Shown here: piece by piece, positions 1 to 8,638 of the stretch
Layout: every line of letters begins with the position of its first letter
Position numbering within the stretch: the stretch's first letter is position 1
Position numbers and translations under genes: made by a program
Notes under the pieces: generated by a model
What the model was told of the DNA's origin: nothing
Seen by the model: only the letters and a program-made list of their open reading frames with translations
Database searches by the model: none
DNA from: Lysinibacillus fusiformis
Lineage (GTDB): Bacteria > Bacillota > Bacilli > Bacillales_A > Planococcaceae
Direction of reading: 5' to 3'
Assembly (NCBI GenBank): GCA_030027265.1
Contig: JASENG010000001.1
Coordinates: 248,001-312,000, forward strand
DNA length: 64,000 bases

Positions 1-879
1 AATATTGCAATGTCTTTCGTCAGTGTCCAAAGTATAGTTGCTGATGGAAGAGGAACACTTTGGGTACTAGATACAGGGGCGCCAAATTTTTCTGAACCAA
101 TCCAAGGGGGAGCAAAATTAGTAGCTGTTGATTTAAGCACAAATACAATAATGAGAATATATACCTTTACAGAAGATGTTGTCTTGCCAACAACTTATCT
201 GAATGATGTTCGATTGGATTTTCGGGTTGGAAGAGCAGGGTATGCTTATATAACGGATTCTTCTTCCAAAGGGCCAGGGGCTATTATCGTTCTAGATTTA
301 GAAAATGGGAACGCGTTTAGACGGTTAAATGGGGCAATATCAACTTCACCTGATCCCTATTTTTTACCGAAAGTAGAAGGTCAAATATTGATGAATCGAA
401 ACCCGGATGGCTCGACCTTCCCATTTAGATTGGCTTCCGATAGTTTAGCGATTTCTCCTGATGGAAAAGTTTTATATTATGCTCCGCTAACCAGCCGTCA
501 ACTGTTCTCAATCTCAACAGAAGCCCTAAGAGATAGAAGAATACAGGACATGAATTTATCCCAATATGTGCAGTATTGGGGGGAAAAAGGTGCGTCTGAT
601 GGAATGATCACCGGTGCAAAAGGAACCGTTTATGCGGGAGACTATGAAAACAACAGTATCCGGAAGATATTGCCTAATGGCGCAATGGAAACCATCGCAC
701 ATGACCCGAGAATTTTATGGCCGGATACTTTTTCGATTGGCCCCGATCAATACTTATATGTCATTGTGAATCAATTACATCGGCAGGCAAGATTTCATTA
801 TGGAAGAGACCTGCGGGAAAAACCATATAGTTTACTTTGTATGAGAATTGATGAATTACCTGCTCCTACCTTTTCATAA
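1..879 (+). CDS. Yellow/MRJP-like (SMP-30 type) beta-propeller protein, 5' partial
   Basis: The frame is open to the window edge (Asn-Ile-Ala before the first Met), so this is the 3' part of a gene. The segment around residues 4-22, with VQSIVADGRG and LWVLDTG, is the signature of the major royal jelly/yellow family, annotated in bacteria as L-dopachrome tautomerase-related. Repeated propeller-blade patterns follow (AYITDSSS, LAISPDGKVLYYAPL, GTVYAGDYENNSI). The visible part has no transmembrane segment; any signal peptide would lie upstream of the window. A hairpin with a T-run follows the stop. The family is clear, the enzymatic role in bacteria is not established. Confidence 0.8.
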   Translation, partial: NIAMSFVSVQSIVADGRGTLWVLDTGAPNFSEPIQGGAKLVAVDLSTNTIMRIYTFTEDVVLPTTYLNDVRLDFRVGRAGYAYITDSSSKGPGAIIVLDLENGNAFRRLNGAISTSPDPYFLPKVEGQILMNRNPDGSTFPFRLASDSLAISPDGKVLYYAPLTSRQLFSISTEALRDRRIQDMNLSQYVQYWGEKGASDGMITGAKGTVYAGDYENNSIRKILPNGAMETIAHDPRILWPDTFSIGPDQYLYVIVNQLHRQARFHYGRDLREKPYSLLCMRIDELPAPTFS

Positions 880-904
880 TAATTATAAACGAAGGTAGGC
901 TACC

Positions 905-927
905 GCTCATCCGTGAGCTGCTTTTTT
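905..927 (+). terminator. Intrinsic terminator after the yellow-like gene
   Basis: GCTCA/TGAGC stem with a TCCG loop, followed by TGCTTTTTT, 26 bases after the stop codon. Confidence 0.7.
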
Positions 928-942
928 GTCAGTTAAAATTTT

Positions 943-990
943 AAAAGATGAAAGCTCATTTAGATACACTAAGGAGCGATTTCATCTTTT
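943..990. terminator. AT-rich inverted repeat, possible bidirectional terminator
   Basis: Left arm AAAAGATGAAAGCTC and right arm GAGC-GA-TTTCATCTTTT pair with a small bulge, and there are A- and T-runs at the ends. It sits between the convergent yellow-like gene and the chemoreceptor gene. The rest of 991-1338 holds no convincing gene; a 66-codon minus-strand frame there has no family features. Confidence 0.5.
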
Positions 991-1338
991 TTATTGGTAT
1001 GGACAAACTTTTAGGATTTGAAAAAAGTGAAAACGCTTGAAAAAATTCCAGCGTTTGAAAATCGACTAAAAATCCAACTGAAAAGGACTTACTATTACGA
1101 ACTTTTCCTGGGATTTTATATAATATCCTAGCGAATATTACATATAAATTTACCAAAGCTAAATGTACAGTTTAAGGTAAGGAAGAAGCATTTTGATTAT
1201 AAGAAAATTTAATGGCGTTTAAAGTTGAAAAAAACCCCCATACAAAGAAGGGGGAAAGTATGGTGTTTCATGAAAGCAGTAGAAATAATAATTACATATT
1301 TTGAAGATAAGGAAGGTCTACTATTAAAACAATTGCTT

Positions 1339-3060
1339 TTATTTGTGAGTTTTGAATTTAGAAACAGAATTGTTTAACTCTTCAGCTAAGTTTGCCAACG
1401 CTTGTGATGTCGCTGCAGTTTGTTCACTTGCTGCGGCAGCTTCTTCACTTGTAGCTGCAATACTTTCAACTGCTATCAGTACTTCAGATGATTGAGCAGA
1501 TTGTTGTTCACTCGCAGATGCAATGCTTTCAATTGCTTTCATTACATCAGAAGATTGTGTAGATTGCTGCGCACTCGCTATAGCAATTTCCGAAGTCTTA
1601 TCATGTGCTATAGATACCATATCTATGATTTGAGTAAATGCTTCTCCAGTACGATAAGTTGCGTCTACCCCTTGGGCTACCGCAACTACACCAAGAGCTG
1701 TGTTATCCTGAATACCTTTGATAATTGCAGTGATTTCTTTTGTAGCATTACTTGACTGTTCCGCCAATTTACGAACTTCATCTGCTACTACTGCGAAACC
1801 TTTTCCTTGTTCACCCGCTCTTGCTGCTTCAATAGCTGCATTCAAGGCTAATAAGTTAGTTTGATTAGCAATATCATCTATAACCTTAATAATATCCCCA
1901 ATGCGATTTGCATCTTTTTCAAGTATTGACATTTGAGAGTTTACGCCTTTCATACCCTCAATAGAGGCTCTTACTACTTTACCTCCTTCATCCGCTATCT
2001 TACCTAATCCAGTACCTAATTTAACTGTTTCATCTGCATTTTTCGCAACTGAATCAATAGCAATATCTAATTGTCTGAATAGTTCTTTCATAGTTTGAGC
2101 ATCATTTGCCTGACTTTCAGCACTTTTTACAATTTCTTTAAACAATTCAGTGATTGTTTGAGCATCATTTGCCTGTGTAAATGCACTAGTTGAGACTTCC
2201 TCAGTAGTAGCAGAGATTTCTTGGGCAGATGCAGATACACTCTCAGCAGATTGAAGAATTTCTTCTACTGTAGTATGTAGACTGATTACCATTGTATTGA
2301 TCGAACGGGATAAGTCACCGATTTCATCTTTCGTGTCGATGGCAGTTGTTTCTGTTAAGTCTCCTTTTGATACTTTTTCAACTAAATCAGATATTTCCTT
2401 TAATGGGTTAGAGATAAGTCTAGATATGAAAAGCCCTATACCGATATTTAAAAGAACGGAAAGGATAATTACAGCTATCGTGAAAATTCGTGCGGAATTA
2501 TACAAATCATCCGATTCTTTATTTGTTGTTTTAGCTAAACTAACATTCAAATCAATAAGTTCTTTAAGATACCCTTGTACTTTATCTCCTGCTTCTTTAA
2601 ACTCAGGAACCATTTTTTGATAAGCATCAGCATCATTTGCATAGGCATACTTTACTGCTTTCTCATAAAGAATTAAATATTCTTCCAATGCGGGGTGTAG
2701 CTTATCAAGAATAACTTGTTCCTCTGGAAGAATGGTAGTTTTCTCGTATTCCTTTATATTATTCTCGATAGCATTAACAGTTTGAACCCTCACTTCATTG
2801 ATAACATCTTTTTGTTCTTTGGTTTGTGATGTGAATACCATGTCTCGGATTTGAACACGAAGACGTTGATAATCTGTCTCTGCTCTACCTAGATTACTTA
2901 TCGGCACAACACGTTCCTCATACATAAAACCTATCTTCTCATCCATTTTACCTAAATTGATTAAGCTGTATATTCCCACTGCCCCTAGAAGGATACTAAT
3001 TACAAGGAATGTATTAATCAATTTGGTGGAAGTCTTTAAATTTTTAAACCACTTCAACAT
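1339..3060 (-). CDS. Methyl-accepting chemotaxis protein with 4-helix-bundle sensor
   Basis: Transmembrane chemoreceptor of 573 residues. The start is placed at 3060 (MLKWFKNL), with GAAGGA 10 bases upstream. Order: TM1 (about 14-36), 4HB_MCP ligand domain (about 40-185), TM2 (about 190-213), HAMP (about 215-265), long cytoplasmic coiled coil. The hairpin tip contains the canonical [20 protein letters not shown] stretch, the CheA/CheW contact region. No CheR-tethering pentapeptide is present at the C-terminus (FKTHK). The coiled coil carries a 21-residue duplication on both the N-terminal and the C-terminal helix, placed symmetrically about the tip. It lies downstream of an EAL gene on the same strand, 54 bases apart, and the two are probably cotranscribed. 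The ligand is unknown. Confidence 0.95.
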   Translation of the reverse strand: MLKWFKNLKTSTKLINTFLVISILLGAVGIYSLINLGKMDEKIGFMYEERVVPISNLGRAETDYQRLRVQIRDMVFTSQTKEQKDVINEVRVQTVNAIENNIKEYEKTTILPEEQVILDKLHPALEEYLILYEKAVKYAYANDADAYQKMVPEFKEAGDKVQGYLKELIDLNVSLAKTTNKESDDLYNSARIFTIAVIILSVLLNIGIGLFISRLISNPLKEISDLVEKVSKGDLTETTAIDTKDEIGDLSRSINTMVISLHTTVEEILQSAESVSASAQEISATTEEVSTSAFTQANDAQTITELFKEIVKSAESQANDAQTMKELFRQLDIAIDSVAKNADETVKLGTGLGKIADEGGKVVRASIEGMKGVNSQMSILEKDANRIGDIIKVIDDIANQTNLLALNAAIEAARAGEQGKGFAVVADEVRKLAEQSSNATKEITAIIKGIQDNTALGVVAVAQGVDATYRTGEAFTQIIDMVSIAHDKTSEIAIASAQQSTQSSDVMKAIESIASASEQQSAQSSEVLIAVESIAATSEEAAAASEQTAATSQALANLAEELNNSVSKFKTHK

Positions 3061-3114
3061 TTTACACACGTCCTTCTTTCTTTTATATGTCACTTATTTT
3101 TGTTTTTCAAGAAG

Positions 3115-3822
3115 CTATATACGATGTGGTTTAGATATATAATATCCCTGTAAGTAAGGCACCCCGATTTCTTTAGCAATTTGAAAATCTTCCTTCGTCT
3201 CTATTCCTTCAAGAACAACATACATATTTCTCTGCATCTTAGATAATAATTTTAATAGAAATACTTGTTTTTCTATTAACTCTGATAAATTTTTAGAACA
3301 TAGACGATCTAACTTTACAAAATCAGGTTTATAATTCTCTATAAAATCTACAGAAAAATGATTAAGAGTAATGTCATCAAAAGCAATTTTAAACCCCATG
3401 TAATATAGCCACTGTAAACTCTCTGCAAAAAAGTACTCCTTCCACAATTCCTTTTCACAACTAGCTTCATTTATTTCAAAAACAACCCTATATTTTATTT
3501 TTGGATAGTTATGCAATAAGTTTTCAATGAAATTTTTAAAATTCGGGTGAACAATAGAAGAAGGGAACACATTTATAAAAAGGAAATACTTCTCAAAAAA
3601 AGAATATGGAAATTCTTTAATTGCATTTGAGATAGCTGCGGAATCAAACTTAAATAAAAGTCCTTCATCCCTTCCATAATTGAAAATAATTTCTGGATTT
3701 ATTAAGGGGGTAGTTCGAAGCAAAGCCTCATAGGCAAAAATATCTCCACTTTCTGAATCCATTAATGGTTGATAAACGTTATAAAATGCGCGTTCCTCCA
3801 TTAATTTTGAAACACTTAACAT
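3115..3822 (-). CDS. EAL-domain cyclic-di-GMP protein (stand-alone)
   Basis: Single EAL domain of 235 residues without a sensor domain or membrane segment, so probably cytosolic. Residues matching the phosphodiesterase metal and base set are visible: Glu32 (YEALLR), Asn84, Glu116, Asp149-Asp150, Lys170 (VKLDR), Glu205 (LEGIET) and Gln225 (LQGYYISKP). Loop 6, normally DDFGTGYSS, reads DDITLNHFS, so catalysis may be altered and the protein could be a c-di-GMP binder instead. GGAGG lies 12 bases before the ATG. It precedes the chemoreceptor gene, which suggests a link between second messenger and motility or taxis. Confidence 0.85.
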   Translation of the reverse strand: MLSVSKLMEERAFYNVYQPLMDSESGDIFAYEALLRTTPLINPEIIFNYGRDEGLLFKFDSAAISNAIKEFPYSFFEKYFLFINVFPSSIVHPNFKNFIENLLHNYPKIKYRVVFEINEASCEKELWKEYFFAESLQWLYYMGFKIAFDDITLNHFSVDFIENYKPDFVKLDRLCSKNLSELIEKQVFLLKLLSKMQRNMYVVLEGIETKEDFQIAKEIGVPYLQGYYISKPHRI

Positions 3823-4040
3823 GTGCTATGAATACCTCCACGTAAATAACATTTTTTAAGTGACTGATGTATCATATAGCTAAATTAAGTTATTGTCTAA
3901 TTCGTCTCAGACACGATAATTTACATTCCGGATTATAAAGTGATGTTTTCAATCAAGAAATAAGGTATTTACAACAACAATTCATCATCCTTCTTAAAAT
4001 TATTTCCAAATAAAAAACTCAACAAAAATGCCGAGTCTAG

Positions 4041-4763
4041 TTAATAGGTTTTATAATCTTTTAGTTCGTTTACCATGTTTTTAGATATTCTAGCTGTTTT
4101 ATTATTTTTAAAATGTCCAATAAAACATTGACCTCTCTGTTCGATTATTTCTAAAAAATCGATGTTTATAATGTATGACCTATGGCAAAAAGTAAAGTGA
4201 ACATCAAGTTGCTCATATAATTTAGCCAATGAATCATTGGTTGCATATTCTTTATTAATTGTATGAATTATCGATTTTCTTCCTAATCTCTCAATGAACA
4301 TAATCTCATTTAATGGAACAAATATAACGAAGTGGCTTTCTTTGAGCATTAAATTCTTTGATCCCGAAATATTAAATTCAAAGTTATTTTTTTTGTATAC
4401 TGAAGTATGTAATGCTATTTTTTCAGTAATATTAATACAAGAACCTACAACCTCTACAACTTCCTCGTTATTAAATACTGGTCTTAAGGATGCAACTTGA
4501 AGTATTCCATTAATCTCCGTTTCATATTGGACATAATTTCCATCCCAAGCCTGTAAGTAATATTGATGTTTGATATTAGCGTAGGTTTTTGGATAAAAGT
4601 CATGTAATGTTTTACCTACAATATCTCTTGGTGTAAATCCTAAATGATGAAGTAAATCGCCTATAATCATCGTATGGATAAAAACATCACCATTTTTTAT
4701 AAATTTATACACCATACCAGTACGATTGGCGTTTAATTGTTTTACATACCCTAAATCACTCAT
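4041..4763 (-). CDS. PAS-LytTR transcriptional regulator
   Basis: 240 residues. The N-terminal 120 resemble a PAS sensor (GKTLHDFYP, VVGSCINITEK). Residues about 140-236 form a LytTR DNA-binding domain (IMFIERLGRKSIIHT, a segment ending FCHRSYIINIDFLE). LytTR domains bind DNA with beta strands. A PAS rather than a receiver domain means direct small-molecule or redox sensing instead of phosphorylation by a partner kinase. No histidine kinase is adjacent. Its start lies at the edge of the 1.5-kb gene-poor stretch; the target genes are not evident. Confidence 0.85.
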   Translation of the reverse strand: MSDLGYVKQLNANRTGMVYKFIKNGDVFIHTMIIGDLLHHLGFTPRDIVGKTLHDFYPKTYANIKHQYYLQAWDGNYVQYETEINGILQVASLRPVFNNEEVVEVVGSCINITEKIALHTSVYKKNNFEFNISGSKNLMLKESHFVIFVPLNEIMFIERLGRKSIIHTINKEYATNDSLAKLYEQLDVHFTFCHRSYIINIDFLEIIEQRGQCFIGHFKNNKTARISKNMVNELKDYKTY

Positions 4764-5124
4764 AGTATCTCTCCAGTAATTAAGATTAAGTTCTCTAGAT
4801 GAATATTTTGATAGGATTTAATACCTTATATTAACTTTGAATCCTTATACAAATCTTCAATATGAGTATAAATTTTACTAGAAAAAAGAAAGAACGTCCA
4901 ATGGGGAAGTTTGGACAAAATATTAAAAGACTTCAGATTGTGAGAGATGAAAGTTTTTACTTCTTAGTTACTGACGATACAGTTATATTCAAGAAATATT
5001 AAGCTTTCTTTATTTCGTATAAGATAGAAATAATAGTGTAGACAATAGTAATTGTTCATTATTAAGTAATGGTTGTTTTCCGGACTAGAAACCTTGTAAT
5101 AATTATTGAAGCAAACAAGTAATG

Positions 5125-5241
5125 TTATTCATTAGTGGTTTGAACTTGTAATTCTTCAACAATTTTGCGCAATTCTTTAATAAGGAATGCGTCATTTTTA
5201 TTAAAGATCCAGAGTGTTTTAAGATGCAATAATGCAAACAA
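5125..5241 (-). pseudogene. Possible C-terminal remnant of a lost gene
   Basis: A short minus-strand frame reads LHLKTLWIFNK followed by DAFLIKELRKIVEELQ before a stop. This charged helical pattern is unlike the surrounding random AT-rich sequence. No start with a ribosome-binding site is seen and the upstream frame is closed. The parent family is not recognisable. Confidence 0.25.
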
Positions 5242-5608
5242 ATATTAAAATAAGCTTCTTTTTTATAAATAAAAATACTTACAAGTAACGAACTTTAGTC
5301 GAATGAAGATGTCCTCTGAACGGTCGTCAATTTTGAAGACATGGCATTCATTTTCCTATTTATGTCCAGCTTGTTGACGATAGCGGCTTTCGTTTACCTT
5401 GAAAGCTTAGAGGTTCGAAAACTGTGTAGGTTTCAATGATTCCAATTTAATACATAAACTAAAAGTGTGCAGATTTCATGAATACTAATGAATGATATCA
5501 ACTAGAATCTGCAAGTTTAAAATGTAATATGTCGGCTGGCAGGACAAAAAGGTTATAAGTGAAATTCAGTTGTGTCAAAGGATTAAGGAGTATAGGTGTA
5601 TGAGGTCG

Positions 5609-5659
5609 TTCACAAGTACAATTGGGTATACCTTAGATATACCCAATTGTACTTGTGAA
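5609..5659. repeat. 22-bp perfect inverted repeat with 7-base spacer
   Basis: Left arm 5609-5630 and right arm 5638-5659 are exact reverse complements, separated by CCTTAGA. No T-run follows on either strand, so it is not an ordinary intrinsic terminator. It lies in noncoding DNA more than 700 bases from any confident gene. Confidence 0.9.
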
Positions 5660-6369
5660 ACTGGTTGATTTATGGATATATAAATTGGTGTACCATAAAA
5701 AAATTAAAAAATATTTTACCTCTTTAAACGAAGTTGATGTAATCCAAAAAAGAATAATTAGGTAGAGAGATCATGAGAAAATGTAATCTATATTTTTACT
5801 ACTCGAACATCCTGGTGATAATAGAATTATTTGAATGCTAAATATCATTATGTAAGCTTTCAAGAGTTGAAGTAGATGAACATTACGGTTTATTTCTAAA
5901 AATACAACTATGTACTTTGGTAATGATTAAAGGTTCCAATAGACTAATTGTAGTAACCAATAATAGATACTATTATAAATATCTTCCTACTTATCTTATT
6001 ATAAAGCAGTCACATCAACGCTCCATCGTGGTATCCTCTTATGGTTTCTATATGTTAAATATCATTAAATTTAATAACAAAATTACTAATGGTATCTAAT
6101 GATAGATACTATTTATAGTACCAATCGGTTCTTGATAATGTGGGATTTTAAACTGAGAATCCGAAAAGTTAAGTCTGTTAAAATTTGATCGATTCCTTTC
6201 CTATGTTTTACCTTCTGTAATACAAAAATTCATTAGATAAAATCCAAAACAAAATAGGTATGTATTTGGGAAAAAATCTGCATAGAATCAGAAAAAATTT
6301 TTGAATGAAGCTATTCGAATTAAACTATTAACTAGTTATAATGATTTAAAATTTTCGGAGGTTATTATA

Positions 6370-6834
6370 ATGACGTTAAGAGAAGTACTTGAAAGATTAA
6401 ATGATGGAAAGACAGTAAGTGAGATTGCCAAAATGATAAATAAAACGGAGGATGTATTAAAGAGTAAATTAAAATCTGCAGCAATAGTTTATGATTTTTC
6501 AGAAGAGCAATGGAAATATATTGGTGGTAATGCGGAAAAATCACTATCAAGGCTAACAACAAATAAAATTAAACTATTAGAAATTGATAAAGCTTATGTC
6601 GAAAATGAAGATAGGAATAATGAGACAACTGTCCTTTGTGATAATATGGAGTATAAACTTTTTAAGGATTATCTAAATATTGATCACTCTCTATTAAATG
6701 AAAAAAAGACATTCTATTTAAGTGATGATCTATATACCGTTTTAAAAAGAACAAGTAAAGAGAAATCGTTTAAAATAAATGCCTTATTAAATGTGCTGAT
6801 AAAAAAAGGTATGGAATATTACAAGATAAAATAA
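6370..6834 (+). CDS. Small DNA-binding protein, HTH plus ribbon-helix-helix-like C-terminus
   Basis: 154 residues, started at the ATG at 6370 because GGAGG lies 8 bases upstream; a longer TTG-started frame lacks this. Residues 1-35 contain a helix-turn-helix-like segment (LNDGKTVSEIAKMINKTEDV). The C-terminal third (TFYLSDDLYTVLKRTSKEKS to the end) looks like a CopG/ribbon-helix-helix fold: one strand then two helices. Such proteins are typical of plasmids and integrated elements as copy or partition regulators. No family name can be given. Codon use is very AT-rich like its surroundings. Confidence 0.65.
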   Translation: MTLREVLERLNDGKTVSEIAKMINKTEDVLKSKLKSAAIVYDFSEEQWKYIGGNAEKSLSRLTTNKIKLLEIDKAYVENEDRNNETTVLCDNMEYKLFKDYLNIDHSLLNEKKTFYLSDDLYTVLKRTSKEKSFKINALLNVLIKKGMEYYKIK

Positions 6835-6999
6835 TATTCAAAATGGATTGTATTTACAAGGTAAAACACTTAAACGTGTAGTGAAACTGCACTAGTTTAG
6901 TTAGTCTCATAGAAGCTATCAGAAGAAGAATTCGCTATTCAATTCATTGAATTGTAGAAAGAATCTTCCGGGAAGTGGTTTCAGAATACTTTATAAAAA

Positions 7000-7026
7000 A
7001 AGCCAGCATGGGATACATACTGGCTT
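7000..7026. terminator. Inverted repeat, possible terminator
   Basis: AAGCCAG...CTGGCTT with an A-run on the 5' side and only a weak T-rich 3' side; it would work best for leftward transcription. Confidence 0.45.
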
Positions 7027-7128
7027 CTTAGAAATATTATATCTGGTTAATAAGAAAAAGATAAACAATATTAATTCCTTTTACTACAGGTGTAGATTGA
7101 TAAGCAAAATTATCTTAAATTAGTACAA

Positions 7129-7371
7129 TTAATCCTCTTCTATAAAATAGAGATAGTCTGTATTAGAACTTAAATATTTTACATACAGAGAGTCAAATAT
7201 ATTTAATGAAAATGGGTTAGTTAGTAGGTTTTCGAAGCGAACGAACCCATGTTTGCCATTTTTTGATCGGGTGTAAACTTCAATCCCAGTATCAGTAATA
7301 TTACGTATCCTAACTTTTGTAGTTTAATTGATAGAAAATCCTGTTTCTTCTGTTCTGTTCAACAATTTCAT
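7129..7371 (-). pseudogene. Small gene with in-frame stop, downstream of HTH regulator
   Basis: Reading from an ATG at 7371, the frame gives MKLLNRTEETGFSIN, then TAA, then continues in the same frame as a well-formed sequence (KVRIRNITDTGIEVYTR, HGFVRFENLL, ending DYLYFIEED). The in-frame stop after 15 codons suggests a nonsense mutation in a gene of about 80 residues. It lies just downstream of the XRE-type regulator on the same strand. The family is not recognised. Confidence 0.5.
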
Positions 7372-7406
7372 TCCCCTTCGAGTTACTAATTTTTCTCCTA
7401 AGTGAC

Positions 7407-7766
7407 CTATAATTCAATGAAAGGGAGTAAAAAAACATACAGCGCTTTCTTTTGATCATTTGACAGAGTAGCAATCATTCTCAATAATTCATATTCAAGT
7501 GTATCATTATTTGGAAAAGCTTCCCCGTTAAAATCAATTTTGTGTTGTTCATTTTTGTCCTCTATTTTTCGGAAAAAATCACTCATTGCGATATTGAATT
7601 CGTTGCAAATTGTCTCCAATTGCGAGAATGTTATTTCCTGTGACCCATTTTCAATTCGGGAAAGGGTTGGTTGTGACATATTAATTTTCTTTGCAAATTG
7701 AACTGCTGTTAAATTATTCTCTTTTCTAATATTTTTAATCTGTCTTCCAATCACTATATCATTCAT
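7407..7766 (-). CDS. XRE-family transcriptional regulator
   Basis: 119 residues. Residues about 8-62 form a Cro/CI-type helix-turn-helix (IKNIRKENNLTAVQFAKKIN, then MSQPTLSRIENGSQEITFSQ). The C-terminal half is an acidic helical tail without enzyme motifs. Regulators of this kind usually control an adjacent mobile element. It is divergent from the two-gene unit at 7899-8509, and the 132-bp AT-rich gap between them is the likely operator region. Confidence 0.85.
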   Translation of the reverse strand: MNDIVIGRQIKNIRKENNLTAVQFAKKINMSQPTLSRIENGSQEITFSQLETICNEFNIAMSDFFRKIEDKNEQHKIDFNGEAFPNNDTLEYELLRMIATLSNDQKKALYVFLLPFIEL

Positions 7767-7898
7767 TGATTTAGCCTCGCTTATAGAATTACATATATAT
7801 TTACAATCCTACATTAATAATTTGTACATTCAATAAAAAATGCGTTAATATCCATTTAAAGGATAATTCCTTGTAAAGAATAAAGGGTGTGGCGCATT

Positions 7899-8192
7899 AT
7901 GGTAGATGGTTTGTCTAAAGCTATTAATCAGTTAATCGAGGCAAGATTAGAAGATATCAATTTAAGTGATGAATTTGTTGGTTACACAAATGCAATCAAT
8001 CAAGATTTTGAACAATTACTTGATCCATTTACCCAATCTTTAGATGCGAAAAAAAAGATGGAGTTAATGGATAATTTAAGAGCAATTGTATTCGATCAGG
8101 TATTATTCCAGAGCAAGCTTACTTACAAAACAGCATTCATGGATGGAATGTCATTTACTTTAAGTAATTTTGTAATGGAAAATAAAAAATGA
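7899..8192 (+). CDS. Hypothetical small acidic protein, first of a coupled pair
   Basis: 97 residues, starting at the ATG at 7899 (AAGGG about 14 bases upstream) rather than the GTG at 7887. Mostly helical and acidic (INQLIEARLEDINLSDEFVG), with no recognised motif, signal peptide or membrane segment. Its stop overlaps the ribosome-binding site of the next gene, which indicates translational coupling. Divergent from the XRE regulator, so probably under its control. Function unknown. Confidence 0.6.
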   Translation: MVDGLSKAINQLIEARLEDINLSDEFVGYTNAINQDFEQLLDPFTQSLDAKKKMELMDNLRAIVFDQVLFQSKLTYKTAFMDGMSFTLSNFVMENKK

Positions 8193-8206
8193 GAGGATCA
8201 TCTGAA

Positions 8207-8509
8207 ATGAATTTGTACAAAGGGAAGCTTGTTGCCGAAATAGTTACTGTTGTGAACACTAATAATGAAGAAAAAATGACTGAGTATGCCCATGAAGGAG
8301 TTACATTCGAGTTACTAGAAGAAATACAAACACTTTTAGCAGCAAATGGCTATTATACCATTTCGGTTGGAGCGAAACTTGAAAATGAGGACAATGCAAC
8401 CAACAATCAAATAGAAATAATCAAAAGAAATGAAATAGATGGAATAAGAAAAGCAAAAAGTTTATACAACAAAGCAAATAGAGTAAGATTACAAGTTAAA
8501 ATTGATTGA
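8207..8509 (+). CDS. Hypothetical small protein, second of a coupled pair
   Basis: 100 residues, started at the ATG at 8207 because GAGAGGA lies 10 bases upstream and overlaps the stop of the previous gene. An N-terminal beta-rich part (LVAEIVTVVNTN) is followed by a helix and a basic C-terminal tail (RKAKSLYNKANRVRLQVK). No known family is recognised. The stop codon overlaps the -35 box of a promoter for a probable small RNA. Confidence 0.6.
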   Translation: MNLYKGKLVAEIVTVVNTNNEEKMTEYAHEGVTFELLEEIQTLLAANGYYTISVGAKLENEDNATNNQIEIIKRNEIDGIRKAKSLYNKANRVRLQVKID

Positions 8510-8533
8510 AAACATTCGATATTATGGTATAAT
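8506..8533 (+). promoter_or_regulatory. Sigma-A promoter with extended -10
   Basis: TTGAAA at 8506-8511, a 16-base spacer, and TATAAT at 8528-8533 immediately preceded by TGG (an extended -10 element). It is one of the closest consensus matches in the window, and no protein-coding frame follows. Confidence 0.7.
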
Positions 8534-8539
8534 ATGGAT

Positions 8540-8638
8540 ATACCTGTAGTTAATGCTACTTGTATGTCTGATAGACATAACATCGTAGTATTCACAAAAA
8601 ATTCACCTAGCTCTTTGGGCTCGGTGAATTTTTTTGTA
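8540..8638 (+). ncRNA. Candidate small structured RNA (~100 nt)
   Basis: Between the strong promoter and an intrinsic terminator there is no ORF, but there are three consecutive hairpins: GTAG/CTAC (8546-8559), TATGTCT/AGACATA with a 3-base loop (8563-8579), and the terminator stem (8594-8637). In mobile elements such RNAs are often antisense or copy-control RNAs. The target is unknown, and the RNA itself is an inference from promoter plus terminator. Confidence 0.5.
8594..8637 (+). terminator. Strong intrinsic terminator of the candidate small RNA
   Basis: ACAAAAAATTCACC pairs with GGTGAATTTTTTTGT around a 15-base loop, with the T-run within and after the stem. Confidence 0.8.

Larger units (their letters stand above)
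4764..6369. other. AT-rich gene-poor stretch
   Basis: About 1.6 kb without a convincing intact gene. Stop codons are dense in all frames. It contains a possible minus-strand gene remnant (5125-5241), a slightly GC-richer island (about 5285-5415) with a short minus-strand frame, and a 22-bp perfect inverted repeat (5609-5659). A 60-codon plus-strand frame at 5917-6099 has no ribosome-binding site or family features. Confidence 0.6.

Noticed and set aside
1028-1041. CcpA cre-like string TGAAAACGCTTGAA
   Set aside because: One mismatch at a core position and it lies at the 3' ends of two convergent genes, where it could not control a promoter.
956-1156. 66-codon minus-strand frame before the chemoreceptor end
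   Set aside because: Overlaps a terminator-like inverted repeat, no start site, no family pattern.
5285-5415. Short GC-richer island with a small minus-strand frame (MSSKLTTVQRTSSFD)
   Set aside because: Possible end of an old insertion sequence, but no inverted ends or transposase fragments could be demonstrated.
5405-5425. tRNA-like T-loop GGTTCGAAA
   Set aside because: No acceptor, D or anticodon stem can be formed around it.
5609-5659. Hairpin telomere (protelomerase) site
   Set aside because: Such sites are continuous palindromes; here a 7-base non-palindromic spacer separates the arms and no protelomerase gene is visible.
5917-6099. 60-codon plus-strand frame
   Set aside because: No ribosome-binding site, composition equals the noncoding surroundings, no domain features.
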